Assembly (NCBI GenBank): GCA_023055425.1 | Contig: JALGPY010000001.1 | Coordinates: 142,005,368-142,069,367, forward strand | Source: Linanthus parryae | Lineage: Eukaryota; Streptophyta; Magnoliopsida; Ericales; Polemoniaceae | Length of the DNA stretch: 64,000 nt | Reading direction: 5' to 3' | In this document: positions 34,701 to 46,833 of the stretch, piece after piece | Layout of the letters: the number at the start of each line of letters is the position of its first letter | How positions within the stretch are numbered: the stretch's first letter is position 1 | Notes under the pieces: generated by a model | The model's database searches: none | What the model saw: the letters and a program-made list of their open reading frames with translations, nothing else | Told to the model about the DNA's origin: nothing | Position numbers and translations under genes: made by a program

Positions 34701-37700
34701 ATATGTCCTCATTGCCAGGCCAAACTGTTTGCGTATGAACCAGATGGATTTTGCTGCAGTTCGGGCCGAGTTGTTCTTGCTGCACATGAAATTCCTGATA
34801 CACTGGCTGCATTGCTACTGTCGGATAATGCAACAAGTCAGGAATTCAGAACTTCGATTCGTGCATACAACAGTTTATTTTCTTTCACATCCATGGGCGT
34901 GAAGAATGATCGTGAAATCCTCAAGAACAGCAAAGGAATTTATACATTCAGGGTTTAGGGTCAAATATATCATTACATCAATAACCTCGACCCCGGTGAG
35001 GAGACACCTCGATATCTGCAATTATATTTTTACGATCCTGCTTATCAATTACATTGTCGATCTCAGACGTTCAGCAATGTTGATCCGTCTATTATTGCTT
35101 ACCTGAGTGACATCCTGAAATCAAATCCCTATAATGAAAAATTCCAATCAATGTCTGAAACCCCTGATCTCATGGACTGTGATATACGTATTCGTTGTGA
35201 TCCCGGATTGGATCAGAGAACCCATAACATGCCTACTTCAGATCAGGTTGCCGGCATTTGGATAGATGATGAATATCGTGCAGGCAAGTATTCGCGTGAT
35301 ATCTTGGTGCAGCGAAAGAAGGGTGGGCCAGAACCAATCAAGTACCACTTGGGTTGCTACGACCCACTACAGTACCCGATTATGTTCCCTTATGGTCAAC
35401 TTGGTTGGCATACTGGTATTGAGAAGAAACCTGCAAAGAATAATGCCGCAAAAGGGCCAAAGAAGAAGAAGCGACGTTCAGGTTTGCACATGCCCAATGT
35501 TCTTGAATGACAGAATCTTCTCTTCTATGCAGACATATTTACATCATCTTCTAACTGTTATTTTGGTCGATGCAGGTAAAGAGGATGCAGAGTCAGAGAT
35601 TCCAACTGTGACTTGTCGGCAGTACTACTGCTATCGTTTGCAAATTCGAAGCATGCGGCATTCCTCGATTTTATTTTTCGGTCGTTTGCTTCAAAAATAT
35701 ATTGTTGACATGTACATCAAATTGGAAACAAGTCGACTTGACTATGTGCGCTTCAACCAAGATGATATTCGTGCAGAACTTTATCGAGGTATAATTGATA
35801 GTCTGGCAGCAGGAGAAACGAATCCTGAGAACATTGGTTGTCATGTTGTTCTACCGCCTTCATTTGTTGGGGGACCACGAGATATGAAGCGTCGTTATCA
35901 AGATGCAATGGCCCTCGTGCGTCAGTTTGGAAAGCCTGATTACTTTGTGACGATGACTTGCAATCCTAGATGGTCTGAAATCCAAGATGAGCTCCTGCCT
36001 CATGAGGAAGCATCGAATCGACCGGATTTAGTAGCTCGCATTTTCCGTGCGAAGGTAGTTGAGCTGAAACGTGATTTAGTTGAACGAGAAATTCTTGGAC
36101 CGATTGCAGCTTATACGTATGTCATCGAGTATCAGAAACGTGGTCTTCCACATGTGCATTTCCTGCTGATTCTCAAAAAGTTTGCGAAATTGATGCAACC
36201 TGATGAGTATGACAGGTATATCTCAGCTGAAATTCCTGATCCTGAGGTCAATCCTCATCTCTACAATGCCGTTGTCAGGCATATGATGCACGGTCCTTGT
36301 GGTGAACACAACAAGAACAATGTATGTATGCGGCCTCGTACTGGATGCAAGAACAGATATCCCCGGGATTTTTGCAATGCCACAAGAACTGGTGATAATT
36401 CGTTTGCTATTTATCGCCGACAGCGCAACGGTCGCACTGTTGAGGTTCGCGGAGCCACTCTTGATAATAGATGGGTCGTGCCTCACAATCCATATTTGCT
36501 GGCGAAATATGACTGCCACATAAATGTCGAGATTTGCTCAACAATCAAGGCAGTTAAATATCTGTACAAGTATATTTAAAAAGGGCACGATAAAATTGCA
36601 TTCCAGCTTGTGTCAAATCAAACAAGTGGTATTGATGAAATTGCAGCCTTTCAGTCTGCCAGGTGGATTTCACCTCCTGAGGCTGCATGGGTTCTTTACA
36701 GTTTCCCGCTCAACGAGATGTATCCTTCTGTAATTGCACTTCCACTTCACCTTCCCGGCATGCAATCTATTTCCTTCGACAAATATACGAAGCTTCCATA
36801 CATTGCCGCGGATAAGAAGTACGCAAAAACAATGTTGACGGAATATTTCGAAACAAATAAGCGTGACAAAAGTGCAAAGCGTTGGTTGTATAGTGAATTT
36901 CCACAACATTACGTGTGGAATAAGACAAATTTATGCTGGGAGCCTCGGAAGAAGGGCTACAGTATTGGACGTATTGTTGCTGCTAATCCTTCGGAGGGAG
37001 ACCGCTTTTTCCTCCGATTATTACTGACTCATGTCCGAGGTGCTGAATCATACGAGCAGCTGCGAACAGTGAGGAATCACATATGTGAATCATACCGTGA
37101 AGCATGTGAGAAACTCGGTCTGCTGGAAAAAGACACAGCACTTGAAGATTGTTTAGAAGAAGCTGCGACTTTTCAAATGCCGCAGACATTGCGGCGTTTA
37201 TTTGCCACTATCCTGGTGTACTGCCAGCCAGGCAATCCACGGTCTTTGTGGGATCGGATGTATATGAATCTATCTGAAGATTTCCGGAAAGAGAGGAGAT
37301 TGAATGAAGCTCAAATTCTATTCAGAACTATTAAAGGAGTGAATATATTTCTAGAGGCAATGGGGAGACAATTGATTGATTTCATTACTTCGTTACCAGT
37401 TAGTCAGAGTGAGGAAATGAGTTCCGTGAATCGGGAAATTGAACAGGAATTGGCAGTGCCGATTCCAGCCGAAGACGTGGCTGCCATCGACCAGCTAAAT
37501 AACGCGCAATCAGCAGCTTACAAAATAATCACAAATCACATCGACGAACTGAAAGGTGGATGTTTCTTCGTCGACGGACCAGGTGGCACGGGGAAAACTT
37601 TCCTGTACAGAGCTCTGCTGACATATGTCCGCAGTAGTGGAGGGATTGCTCTGGCTACTGCTAGCACTGGTATTGCAGCCTCAAACTTGCCTGGTGGAAG

Positions 37701-38907
37701 AACTGCGCACTCTCGCTTCAAGCTCCCCTTGGATACCACGGATAAGAATACCTGCAACATTGGAAAACAGACAGCTCTTGCTCACCTTATTCGTGAGGCC
37801 AAAGTTATCATATAAGATGAGGTGACGATGGCGAAGAAGCAGAATATAGAGGCTTTTGAATGTATGCTACGCGATATATGTTCCAATGAATCGCTATTTG
37901 GAGGTAAGGTCGTGGTCTTTGGAGGTGATTTCAGGCAGGTGCTGCCTGTGACGGTGCGTGCTACTAAGGAGGAATGTATCTCCAACAGCATTGTTGACTC
38001 ACCTCTATGGGCCAGTATGCATTTGCTTTATCTAACGGAAAATATGCGTGCTGTTGACGATCCTACCTTCTGCCAATTTCTCTTGTCGATTGGAAATGGT
38101 AGTGTGCAAGATGTTGATGAAGCGACAATAGATTTGCCAAAATCGATGATTGTGCCATTTATTGATGAAAGCATGTCAATAGATTTGTTTATTAAAGCTG
38201 TATACTGCAATTTCCAATCTGACTGTTTGGACCCGCGGTACCTTACCGAAAGAGCAATTCTAACTCCTCGGAATGACTGCGTAGACCGAGTCAATGAAAT
38301 TTTGCTGAGTAGATTTCCAGGGCAGTCTCATACATATAATAGCTTCGATCGATCTCTGCCAGAGAATCAGTCGACTCATCCAGTAGAATTCCTGCATACA
38401 CTAACTCCCAATGGGATCCCACCTCACCACTTAGAATTGAAGCCAGGTTGTCCACTAATGTTGCTACGCAACCTTGACCCGTCATCTGGATTGTCAAATG
38501 GTGTCAAACTTATTTGCAAGGAGTTGTTGCCTAATGTAATATATGCTGAGATTGCAGTCGGTCCAAATAAGGGGAAATCCGTGTTCATTCCTCGGATCCC
38601 ACTCAGACCGTCCCAAACAGATCACTATCCCATAGAATTCGAGCGTAAACAATTTCCAGTTCGACTATGCTTCGCTATGACCATCAACAAGTCGCAGGGC
38701 CAAACTCTGAAACGTGTTGGTGTTTACCTACCGCAACCTGTATTCTCGCATGGTCAACTGTATGTGGCATTATCCAGAGCCAAGTTAGGGTCTGCAGTTA
38801 AAGTGTTAATCGAACCAATTGACGGCATTCAATTTAATTGCACAACTCGAAATGTTGTGTACAAAGATCTGTTGCATAGAGCAACTCGCGTACACAGCAC
38901 ATTTTAA
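31467..38907 (+). pseudogene. Helitron Rep/helicase with AT-hook-rich N-terminus (three in-frame stops)
   Basis: The transposase of the Helitron: an HUH single-strand nickase joined to a Pif1-type helicase. My exons are 31467-34533, 34624-35481 and 35576-38907; the two short introns restore a single frame. The first ~1000 codons carry four AT-hooks (near 31698, 31991, 32441 and 32910: GRGRPRK-type) and two weak ones (33459, 33943), set in repeated blocks with N.FFR(D/E)..E and DVISGNS-like text. Next comes a CPHC..KLFAYE / FCCSSGRV motif typical of Helitron Rep. The HUH motif is PHVHFLL (36148-36168), and the tyrosine motif KYLYKY is at 36556-36573. The helicase has Walker A GPGGTGKT (37576-37599), GDFRQVLP, TINKSQGQTL and VALSRA. 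Stops lie at 34956 (TAG), 36577 (TAA, two codons after the second tyrosine) and 37813 (TAA, in the Walker B region). No frameshift is apparent, so inactivation looks recent. Confidence 0.93.
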
Positions 38908-39078
38908 ATTCCATTCATGGTTAGTGCTTGCCGGTTTCATCATGCGGAGATGCCACTCATGTGGTGTGCAGTAATATAATATAATGTCACCTGAAACAGA
39001 CTTGATCATTAGTTGAAAATCTTGATATCTTATATACTAACACTATTCAAATGCCTTTTGTAGGAATTCATTGAAATC

Positions 39079-41338
39079 ATGGAAGGTAAAACTTTAAAGT
39101 TGTCTGGATTGACGGACGAATGCAAAGAATGGAAACTCCGACTGCGGGTGGCCGAGAAATCACGAATATTGACAGGAAAGGCTTCCAACACAAAGTACCA
39201 GCGTTTTGTGCTCTGTGACAGTGAGGTTGTAATTAAATTTATGCAAAGATATTGGTCAAATAATCTGACTGTTTGTTTCTTTTATTTTGCAAATGTAGTG
39301 TGCTTTTGCTGCTGTGTTCACAATTGTTATTCTCAATCTTTCGGTTTCCATGTTCAATAAATTTTTATTCAAGTTGCAGGGAAAACAGATCCAGGCAACA
39401 TCATTTGATGCAGATATACCCAACTTTGACAACAAGTTACAGGTCTATCATTCGTACTGGTTTAGCAATGGTGTTGTGCGACCTGTCAACCCGAAGTACC
39501 GTTACATAGATCATGACTTCTCCCTTGTGCTTAACAAAGAAATGGAGGTAACCGCAGTTGAAGATAAGGTGGACGAAGGCTGTGGCAGCAACTATAATTT
39601 GAAAAGTCTGGAAGAAGCTCGCACTCTTGTGAATTCCCGTGAGAAATTTGGTAGGTCATATGCACTGCTTTGCATAATTTCTACATAGATATTTCATATT
39701 AATATAAAGTGTTAAATGTTTCCCCATAATAAATACACACTTCTATTTGTATTGTTTGTATTTCACTATGATCATAGATGTTGCTGTCATCATCATTGCT
39801 GTAATGTCCACGAAGACAGTACCCCGAAAAGATTCAGCAGGTCGTGCTCGAGTGAGGGATGTCATTGTTCTGGACGACTCGTAAGTACCCTGCCTCTGAG
39901 CATTGTTTTGTATTACGTAGTGTTCAAGTGTTGCTTCTTGGTGCGTGCAATTATTGAAGGCTATATTTACATATATCATTTCAGCGGTGTCCCAGTTTGT
40001 TTATCCTTATGGGACGATGCAACCACAGCAGAAGGAGATAAACTAAATATACTGGCCAGTGCTCATCCAGTTGTAATTGCAACGAATGTGTGTTCAACAA
40101 CATATCTGGGTAACTTTCCCTTAACATCAGTATTAATGAGTATGGAATTACAAGATTATGGACGGAATGGAAATATGACTGCATTATATGAAAACATAGC
40201 TTGCACAACATTATATTCATGTAATTGCTGTACATGTGTTTGTAGATTTTTCTCTGAGGACAACAATGTCCACTATGTTCCTGCACAATATCGAGGATCC
40301 AAGAGTTGACGATTTGATTGACTAGTATATGAATACAACTATTTATACAGTTTCCAATTGCGACAACATGATATATTTCCCACATTTAATCTCATATCTG
40401 TTTCTCTCGTGTAGGCGTGATGCAAATTATCAGAAGATTGATAAACTCAGGAATCCTGAATTATTGTTGGCACAGAAGAATCCTAAGACAAAGAACACTG
40501 AATTCAAGTTGTCAAAGATTGCAGACCTCCCAGAAAAACCGGTATTTTCTCCACCGTAGTTATATCGTATTGTTGGGAATTTATTGTTATGTCCGGTTGA
40601 CAGTCCTCTATATATATCCTGCAGTCTGCAGACACTGATGTGTGGGTGAAAGTTTCAGTTCTTGCCTTACCTGAAACACAGAGACCGTGGTACCATTCTT
40701 GCAGTAAGTGTACTCGTGCAACGAGCTATGTAACTGGAGAAAAATTCAACTGTTCTGGTAGCCACAATTCTGATTGCACTTCCGTACCATGGTAATTTGA
40801 TATAATTCTCTTCTATCCAACTTCAGCTGTATATTCAATCTCCAGTGACCAAATATAGAAGAGCAACTATGAAACTGAAGAATGGGAAAAAAACAAAAAG
40901 AGGAAATTTTTTTTTTTCCAAAAAAAAAAAACCAGATAAAAAGTTTTGAATACATTCATTTTTGCTTTGTAGGGGTCGTCTAGAAGTCCAAATTGGAGAT
41001 GACACTGGAGAGCTGAATGTTGTCGTTTTCGGACATGGTGTCGAGGCTGTCCTGAAGAAAAGTGTTGTTATATTGTCAGCAATGACAGGAGATGTATGCA
41101 CGCTACACTTAAGGCTTGATTCGATAGTTTATTAATGTTATGGTTCATATGTTAGTGTGCTTTGTGAAGAGAGTGCTAACTACAAGACATTGATTCATTT
41201 CAGGAACACAAGGAGCTATTACTTAAAGCTAATGAGTCAAGTGTTAAGAACATGTTCTATTTTCGACTTGCTGGATCTACAAGCACGAACCGCAGAAGGG
41301 TCAACAAATGGAATGTTCGCCAAGTGGAGACGGCATAG
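39079..41338 (+). pseudogene. Helitron RPA1-like gene, copy A (one junctional stop)
   Basis: A protein like the large subunit of replication protein A, which binds single-stranded DNA; many plant Helitrons carry one. Exons are 39079-39225, 39380-39650, 39778-39880, 39985-40109, 40246-40324, 40415-40541, 40625-40791, 40973-41093 and 41204-41338, giving 1275 nt. OB-fold text is seen in order: RFVLCDSEG, VRPVNPKYRYIDHDFSLVL, RDVIVLDDSGVPVCLSLWDD, then a zinc region (CSKC ... CSGSHNSDC) and DDTGELNVVVFG. The best-fitting splice between 40324 and 40415 creates TAG at the joint after DDLID, so the gene appears broken by one base or is spliced differently. It starts 172 bp after the Rep/helicase stop. 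An acceptor-like TTTTGTAG at 39062 suggests a leader exon. Confidence 0.85.
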
Positions 41339-41798
41339 TTGGACACAATGCCAGCGTATGCGCCCAACTGCAGATCAAGTATGCAACCACATGTGTACAT
41401 AGAAGCATTACTACAATAGAAGCTCTGCTGTGATCCACTAGCACTACAACTTTTGTTCACCTGGAAAAAATGCAAGGAGATAACATCATGGTATTGTTCC
41501 ATTGTTATCTCCCTGCCTTTTGCCCCCCACCCCCCCCTTTCTTTCCCAAAAACTATTGCATCTTCGAACAGATTCGTCCTCTGCCTTCCGTTTAATATTA
41601 ATCTATATTAAGTTCTCCATGTTTACAATTGCAGTCAATTAAACTGATATTCCATATTACAACAAGTTACAGTTGCAGGGATATAATACTAATACATATG
41701 TATAATATAATAGCTTGTACACAGAATAAAAACAATAAACGATCCTTGGAAATTTTGGTGAGGAAGAGAGAAAGAGGAAAAAAGAAAAGGGAAAAAAC

Positions 41799-41835
<37 letters not shown>

Positions 41836-42139
41836 TTCCATCAGTTATTAGATTTCATAACCAACACAAAATATTCTTGTCTACATTTAGTACACATGCT
41901 TCAAGATGACTTCAAATGCCTGCACTTTCTAGGTCTCCTATATAATGTTACAAGATTGACTGTAAGCATTTCATGAACTATTTCTCAATCTATTCACCAT
42001 GTGAGGCTACAATTCTGATGAAGAGCATTCTTGCTGGAATTTAACCACCTTGCTAACAGACCTTCCCACCACTGAAATAAGCATCCCAGCTGGGAGCTAT
42101 GTTCACATCTTCTCACCCAACAACACAGTGCAGCCTAAC
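41339..42139 (+). other. Noncoding spacer with poly(C) and poly(A) runs
   Basis: No gene is seen. It contains a C-run region near 41526-41538 and a long A-rich tract at 41793-41832. The frame of the next gene is open back to about 42005 but lacks an ATG there. Confidence 0.5.
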
Positions 42140-43399
42140 ATGAGCTCACCCTATCATCCAATGACTGGAAACACAATGTATGATGCCGGAAATCACCAAT
42201 TTCACGTTATTCACAGCCCGACATCACCAATTTTCCGTGCATCGCCTCCCAGTGGCAACGAATTTATGCAAGCAGCTTACGGTGTTGGTGTAGCACTTTC
42301 TCACAGTCCGCAAAATTGTCACTGGAACAGTCCCCCAATGCGAAGTCTAGGGTCACCAGTCTTCTATGCATCGCCGCCTACTTGTACAGATTTCCTCCAT
42401 GGCTCATACAATACAGGTATTCCCCTACCAAATTCCCCTGCACAATATAATTATTACAACTCCATTGCATCTCCCCAGTATCAGTACTCCCCTCTTTCGT
42501 CAAATATTCACCCACAATCACATTCATACTCAGCCTCACCACAGAATTATGGTTCACCAATTCCAATACCAGACCATCAAGTATTAATACCTTTACATTT
42601 CCCTACCCACACATCAGATTTCCTTCCGCAAATCACCGAGAAACCTTTGGTATACCAAAGTGATCTGCAATCACCCTATGCTTCAGACAATGCTGATGAT
42701 GAATGTATATTCTTCCTCGAAAACTTGCCTCCTCCGAGACAACAGAATCCATATTTGACTTCTACACCAGGTCATCATACTTTTACGAACCCAGGTAAAG
42801 GCAATGAAACTGGATCCTCTTCTTCACCTAGCAAGAAGATCCGCTCCCCATCTACGTCATCTCTTAGAATCCACTGGTCACCTCCTGCAAAACATATCAT
42901 CAAACTAAATTTCGATGGGGGATTCTACTGCGACTACAAACGTCCAACCTGGCCAACCATAGTTCGTGCGGGTCTATATCGGAATTGTACAGGAGATTGT
43001 GTGTATGCCTTCGCTGAAATTGAGCATGAGAAGAACTCTGACTTTGCAGAGGCATCTGCACTGTGCAAAGGTTTGAAGTATGCATTAGATCGGAACTGGC
43101 TGGATATATGGGCAGAGGGCGATGCTAAAAACATTATTGACCACATAACTGGTGTGTGTTCTCATGTTTTCCCAGAAGACGTTTGTGCCGAAATCGAAGA
43201 AATTAAAGAACTACAAAAAAAATTCAAATCATGTTTGATAACATTCATCCATCGTGAAGGTAACTCTGCGGCAGATGCACTCTGTGTAGCTTTCAAACAT
43301 CACGATGGATGTTATGCATTCGAAACAACGGGTCTACCTGAACGTGTTCAGGATATTGTCGAGCAAGAAAAAAAAGGGAAGACATACCGTAGAGCGTAG
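42140..43399 (+). CDS. RNase H-like protein with Pro/Ser-rich N-terminus (copy A)
   Basis: The last ~170 residues form an RNase H-like domain of the plant RVT_3 type: KLNFDGGF, AGLYRNCTGD, SDFAEASALCKGLKYAL, IWAEGDAKNIID and FIHREGNSAADAL. The four acidic positions of the family are present: Asp at 42914, Glu at 43049, Asp at 43121 and Asp at 43274. Such domains cleave the RNA of RNA-DNA hybrids when active. The first ~250 residues are rich in Ser, Pro, Tyr and His, with repeated SP..F.ASPP units, and should be disordered. An SPSKKIRSPS stretch could act as a nuclear signal. ATG 42140 is the first start; the frame is open upstream, so a 5' exon is possible. The same C-terminal tail style (..VQDIVEQEKK..) recurs in the gene at 50431. 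Confidence 0.75.
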   Translation: MSSPYHPMTGNTMYDAGNHQFHVIHSPTSPIFRASPPSGNEFMQAAYGVGVALSHSPQNCHWNSPPMRSLGSPVFYASPPTCTDFLHGSYNTGIPLPNSPAQYNYYNSIASPQYQYSPLSSNIHPQSHSYSASPQNYGSPIPIPDHQVLIPLHFPTHTSDFLPQITEKPLVYQSDLQSPYASDNADDECIFFLENLPPPRQQNPYLTSTPGHHTFTNPGKGNETGSSSSPSKKIRSPSTSSLRIHWSPPAKHIIKLNFDGGFYCDYKRPTWPTIVRAGLYRNCTGDCVYAFAEIEHEKNSDFAEASALCKGLKYALDRNWLDIWAEGDAKNIIDHITGVCSHVFPEDVCAEIEEIKELQKKFKSCLITFIHREGNSAADALCVAFKHHDGCYAFETTGLPERVQDIVEQEKKGKTYRRA

Positions 43400-44556
43400 T
43401 AACCGGTTCTAGCATTTGTACCTGGTTCATTTTGTAACACTAGCATCATGAATAATTTGTGTAATGTAATGTTGTTAATTTCGGCGAATTCAGATAATCT
43501 TACCAATCGAAGTTGACATTGGAATTTGGTTAAGTAGTGTTCACTCACCAAAAAGGAAATTACAAGAAAAGAAAAAAAAAATAAAAAATCAAAAAAACAA
43601 AAGGTCTTTTATAATACTCCGTACAATATTTACACGGATCTACTTATTTACACAATGAGTTCATCTGGGAATGGAGCTATATATAAACTGAAGTACTATC
43701 CCAGACAAATCAGTTGTTGCTGTGTATAATACAATATACATTTAATTACATATATTAAGACATATGCACAAAAATCAATTTATTTTGTTATCTCTACTAC
43801 ACTTTCGAATGAATACGCCCACAAATCATCAGAAATGCAACGTATCAAATTTATAGCTACATTCCACGAAATTACAATAATACTATGACTAATATTTCCT
43901 ATATTAATTAGAATATGTGGTAATTTATGGCTTCTAGCTAGAGAGTAGGAAACAGTTGGAAAGAATAGACATCCCTACTGCTATTGAAATGAATGCAGCA
44001 CATTGTGATAGAAAATTCAAGGCAATGTGAGTAAGCCATTACATGAGGCAACAGCACAGGTTGCATGCATGCCACACATGTGGCTGCTAAATTCTGCTTG
44101 ACAATCATGACTTTGTACGAACCAATGCATCAGCTCACCCATTACACCTATACTGTAATTGGTATTCCTAAAAAGTAAAAGATTTGGTTGACGACACTTG
44201 TCAACAGAATTCTGAAATTTCTTGGAGACCAAGTTGAAAGAACAGATATAAATTAGTATTCCACAATTTCAACTATTTGCCGAGCAACACTTCAAGGTAA
44301 CCATTATATACTAGCATAAATTGAAGATATTGTTTCCACATACACAAATCTAACAAACTTACTTTACAATGTGCAGATAAATAAGAGAAGTATAATCTGG
44401 ATGCAAGGGTAGTATCCACTTCTGTATTGCCAGGTCAACGACGTGTGTTGTGCTCATAATCCACGTTAGTAAGTTATATATTGCAACAACTCACCATTAC
44501 AAAATATATACCTTATTTCGGTTTGTAATTATCGAAATTACGACAGATATATTTCA
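43400..44556 (+). other. AT-rich Helitron spacer
   Basis: No coding similarity or structured RNA was recognised. An A-rich tract lies near 43566-43600. Confidence 0.5.
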
Positions 44557-44904
44557 ATGGAAGGCTGCCGTAACACTGCAACTGAGCAAAACGTAACCGA
44601 GGAAACACGCAGCATTCCAAGAGGAAGGGCCGAGGGAGCAGCTATCTGTCGCAAAATATTCAACAGTGGTAAAAATGTTGATGAAATGATCACAGATACT
44701 GAAAAGGAAATTCAACGAGTGGAGCGACAAATACAAATACTGGGAAAAGTAACCTTTCTCAAGCAACAGCAGCTCGAGATCCAGACGCAATTTCTCCAAA
44801 AACTGCAGCGAATGAGCATTGCCAGTAGGCGGTCGGTAACATCCAGCACGTCATCATCGGGATCCAAGCGAAAACGGTCTCCAACAACCGCAGGAGAGGA
44901 TTAG
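44557..44904 (+). CDS. Small coiled-coil protein, unknown
   Basis: A single-exon frame of 115 codons starts at an ATG. The middle (DEMITDTEKEIQRVERQI through FLQKLQRM) is a strongly heptad-like, charged helix expected to form a coiled coil. The C-terminus is a Ser-rich linker ending in SGSKRKRSP, a likely nuclear localisation signal. I recognise no family. Its position inside the Helitron and its intact frame make a real small protein plausible, but it could equally be the last exon of something larger. Confidence 0.45.
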   Translation: MEGCRNTATEQNVTEETRSIPRGRAEGAAICRKIFNSGKNVDEMITDTEKEIQRVERQIQILGKVTFLKQQQLEIQTQFLQKLQRMSIASRRSVTSSTSSSGSKRKRSPTTAGED

Positions 44905-46833
44905 TAGAAAATGAATCTGTTAACATATTCTGGATGTTTGAGTTTAAATGTTGTCTTTACGGTACTCTTGCAATTTCACGTTGCAGCCGTTTCGTAGTAA
45001 CTTATGCCTCATAATTTTGGGATGTCAACAACTTGTAACATCTCTTTCATTTTTTCTTTCTTTTTTCCCCCTCTCTTTATTCCACTCTTCTTTTTTTTTT
45101 TTTTGTATTTTTCTTTTCCCCCTTCTTTCTTCTTCTTCTTTCTCCGTTTTGATGTGCATCTTTTTTTCTTCCCAACAACTTCCATTTGAACTAGATAAAT
45201 TTCATTACTTCAGAACATTAAAAAATAACGTCAGTAAGCAAAAACCTTGATCAAGATTATTACACATGACAATCAATATAGTGTCTATGGACACCCAATT
45301 TGTGAAATACAATGAAAAATAACATTATAAAAATTTATCACTGATACCTCAAAAGCAGAGATAACTTTATGATTTGAAAAAACAACATCCACATCCTACA
45401 TTTACAACTACCCAACTTCGTTGTGCTGGTAAGAAGACCTTTGAACTTCATCCTCCCAGCCAAATCTTCCCTGATTTCTAACTTTTCTCTAACAGGTATT
45501 ACAACTTATCTCGCAATGATAATTTCGAACAGGTACTGGATATCATACCGTATTTGTCACAGCGATCTACTTATTCACAGTATTCCTATTCGTGATTGTT
45601 TAGGTCGGGAATTCTCCAACTCGATTCATCAGATCTCAGCGAGTCACAGGTTCTAATATCATCACTCTACAGGTACCTGATTCCAAATAGCATCTTCTTT
45701 ATCTGTATAATCGCTCACAGGAAGAAATCTACATTACTCATATTCAGTCCCTTTTGTGAACAAATGATTGGAATTTATCGGGTGCTACTGTTTTCATATG
45801 TTATATTAGTGATTTCTATTCCAGATCTGCTACCAATGTCTTGATCTATAAATAGTACACTCCACATAGCGACGAAATCTGTCTGATTGGTACACAATGG
45901 AAATAGATATATTTGTTGATAAGAAATTCATCTTTAGTTTCAATTGAAGACACACATTGGTATATTTGGCTAGATAATGAGAGGGGAAAAAAAAAAAAAA
46001 AAAAAAAGAACAAGAAATTAAAAAAAAAATGATCAGGAAAAAAAATGTTGTGAAATTGTAAGTACAAGATTCATGAATTTAATGTTGTTAATCTGACTAA
46101 TAGATTAAATTGCAGTCATGTGGAATGTGATTATACCAATAATTGTAAGTACAAGATTCATGGATCTACTGTTGTTAATCTCACTAATAGATTAAATTGT
46201 AGTCATATGGAACGTGCAGCTTCGAAAGACAGCCTTTGCAGATATATACAATTAAGCTTATGCGTAAAATAGCAACCATACTTTACCCAATTATGGATAT
46301 TATACCAATATATATAGGCCACCGAGTCATATGGAACGTGATTACACCAATATATATAGGCCCCCCACTACTCAAATACTGATTATTTATTACAAATTTA
46401 CAGTAGTCCAGATATCTCAATTTTGGGAACATACCAGGTCACTACACACAAAACTTATTGGTCTAACTCCTTAAACCAAAAACGGTGCATATTGAATCAT
46501 GTTAGGTACAATTAATTTCTACCAGATAGTTTCGACTGAATATTGTTATTTTACGTACGAAGAGTTATAAAAAAATAGCATCAGTCTGTGAATTCATTAC
46601 GATGTGGCGGAGAAAATATCTCGTGCAAATTAACTCACACGGACATTAATCATTCATAGTTTCAGTAAATAATCATACATGTATTTCAACCCCCATATCG
46701 CAACTTCTGCTCAACCGATTGCTGATGTAGCATAAATGAAGAGAACGCATTAACATGCATATGTTTTAGATCGTCTCCTCTGTGCCACATTCAGTAATAC
46801 AGATTATTATATTCCTCTTGCAGCTATCTGGAA
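44905..46833 (+). other. AT-rich Helitron spacer with short repeats
   Basis: Low-complexity T-rich DNA (45040-45180), A-rich DNA (45986-46006) and short open frames without family resemblance. A diverged direct repeat is listed separately. It ends upstream of the B3 gene in a TTGCAG acceptor-like site near 46823. Confidence 0.5.
46053..46222 (+). repeat. Diverged ~87-bp tandem repeat
   Basis: ATTGTAAGTACAAGATTCATG ... TGTTGTTAATCT.ACTAATAG ... AGTCAT.TGGAA.GTG occurs at about 46053 and again at 46141. The tail (GTCATATGGAACGTG with CCAATATATATAGGCC) recurs near 46327. Confidence 0.8.

Noticed and set aside
36223..38497. Minus-strand ORFs opposite the helicase
   Set aside because: Shadow frames of a well-supported coding region.
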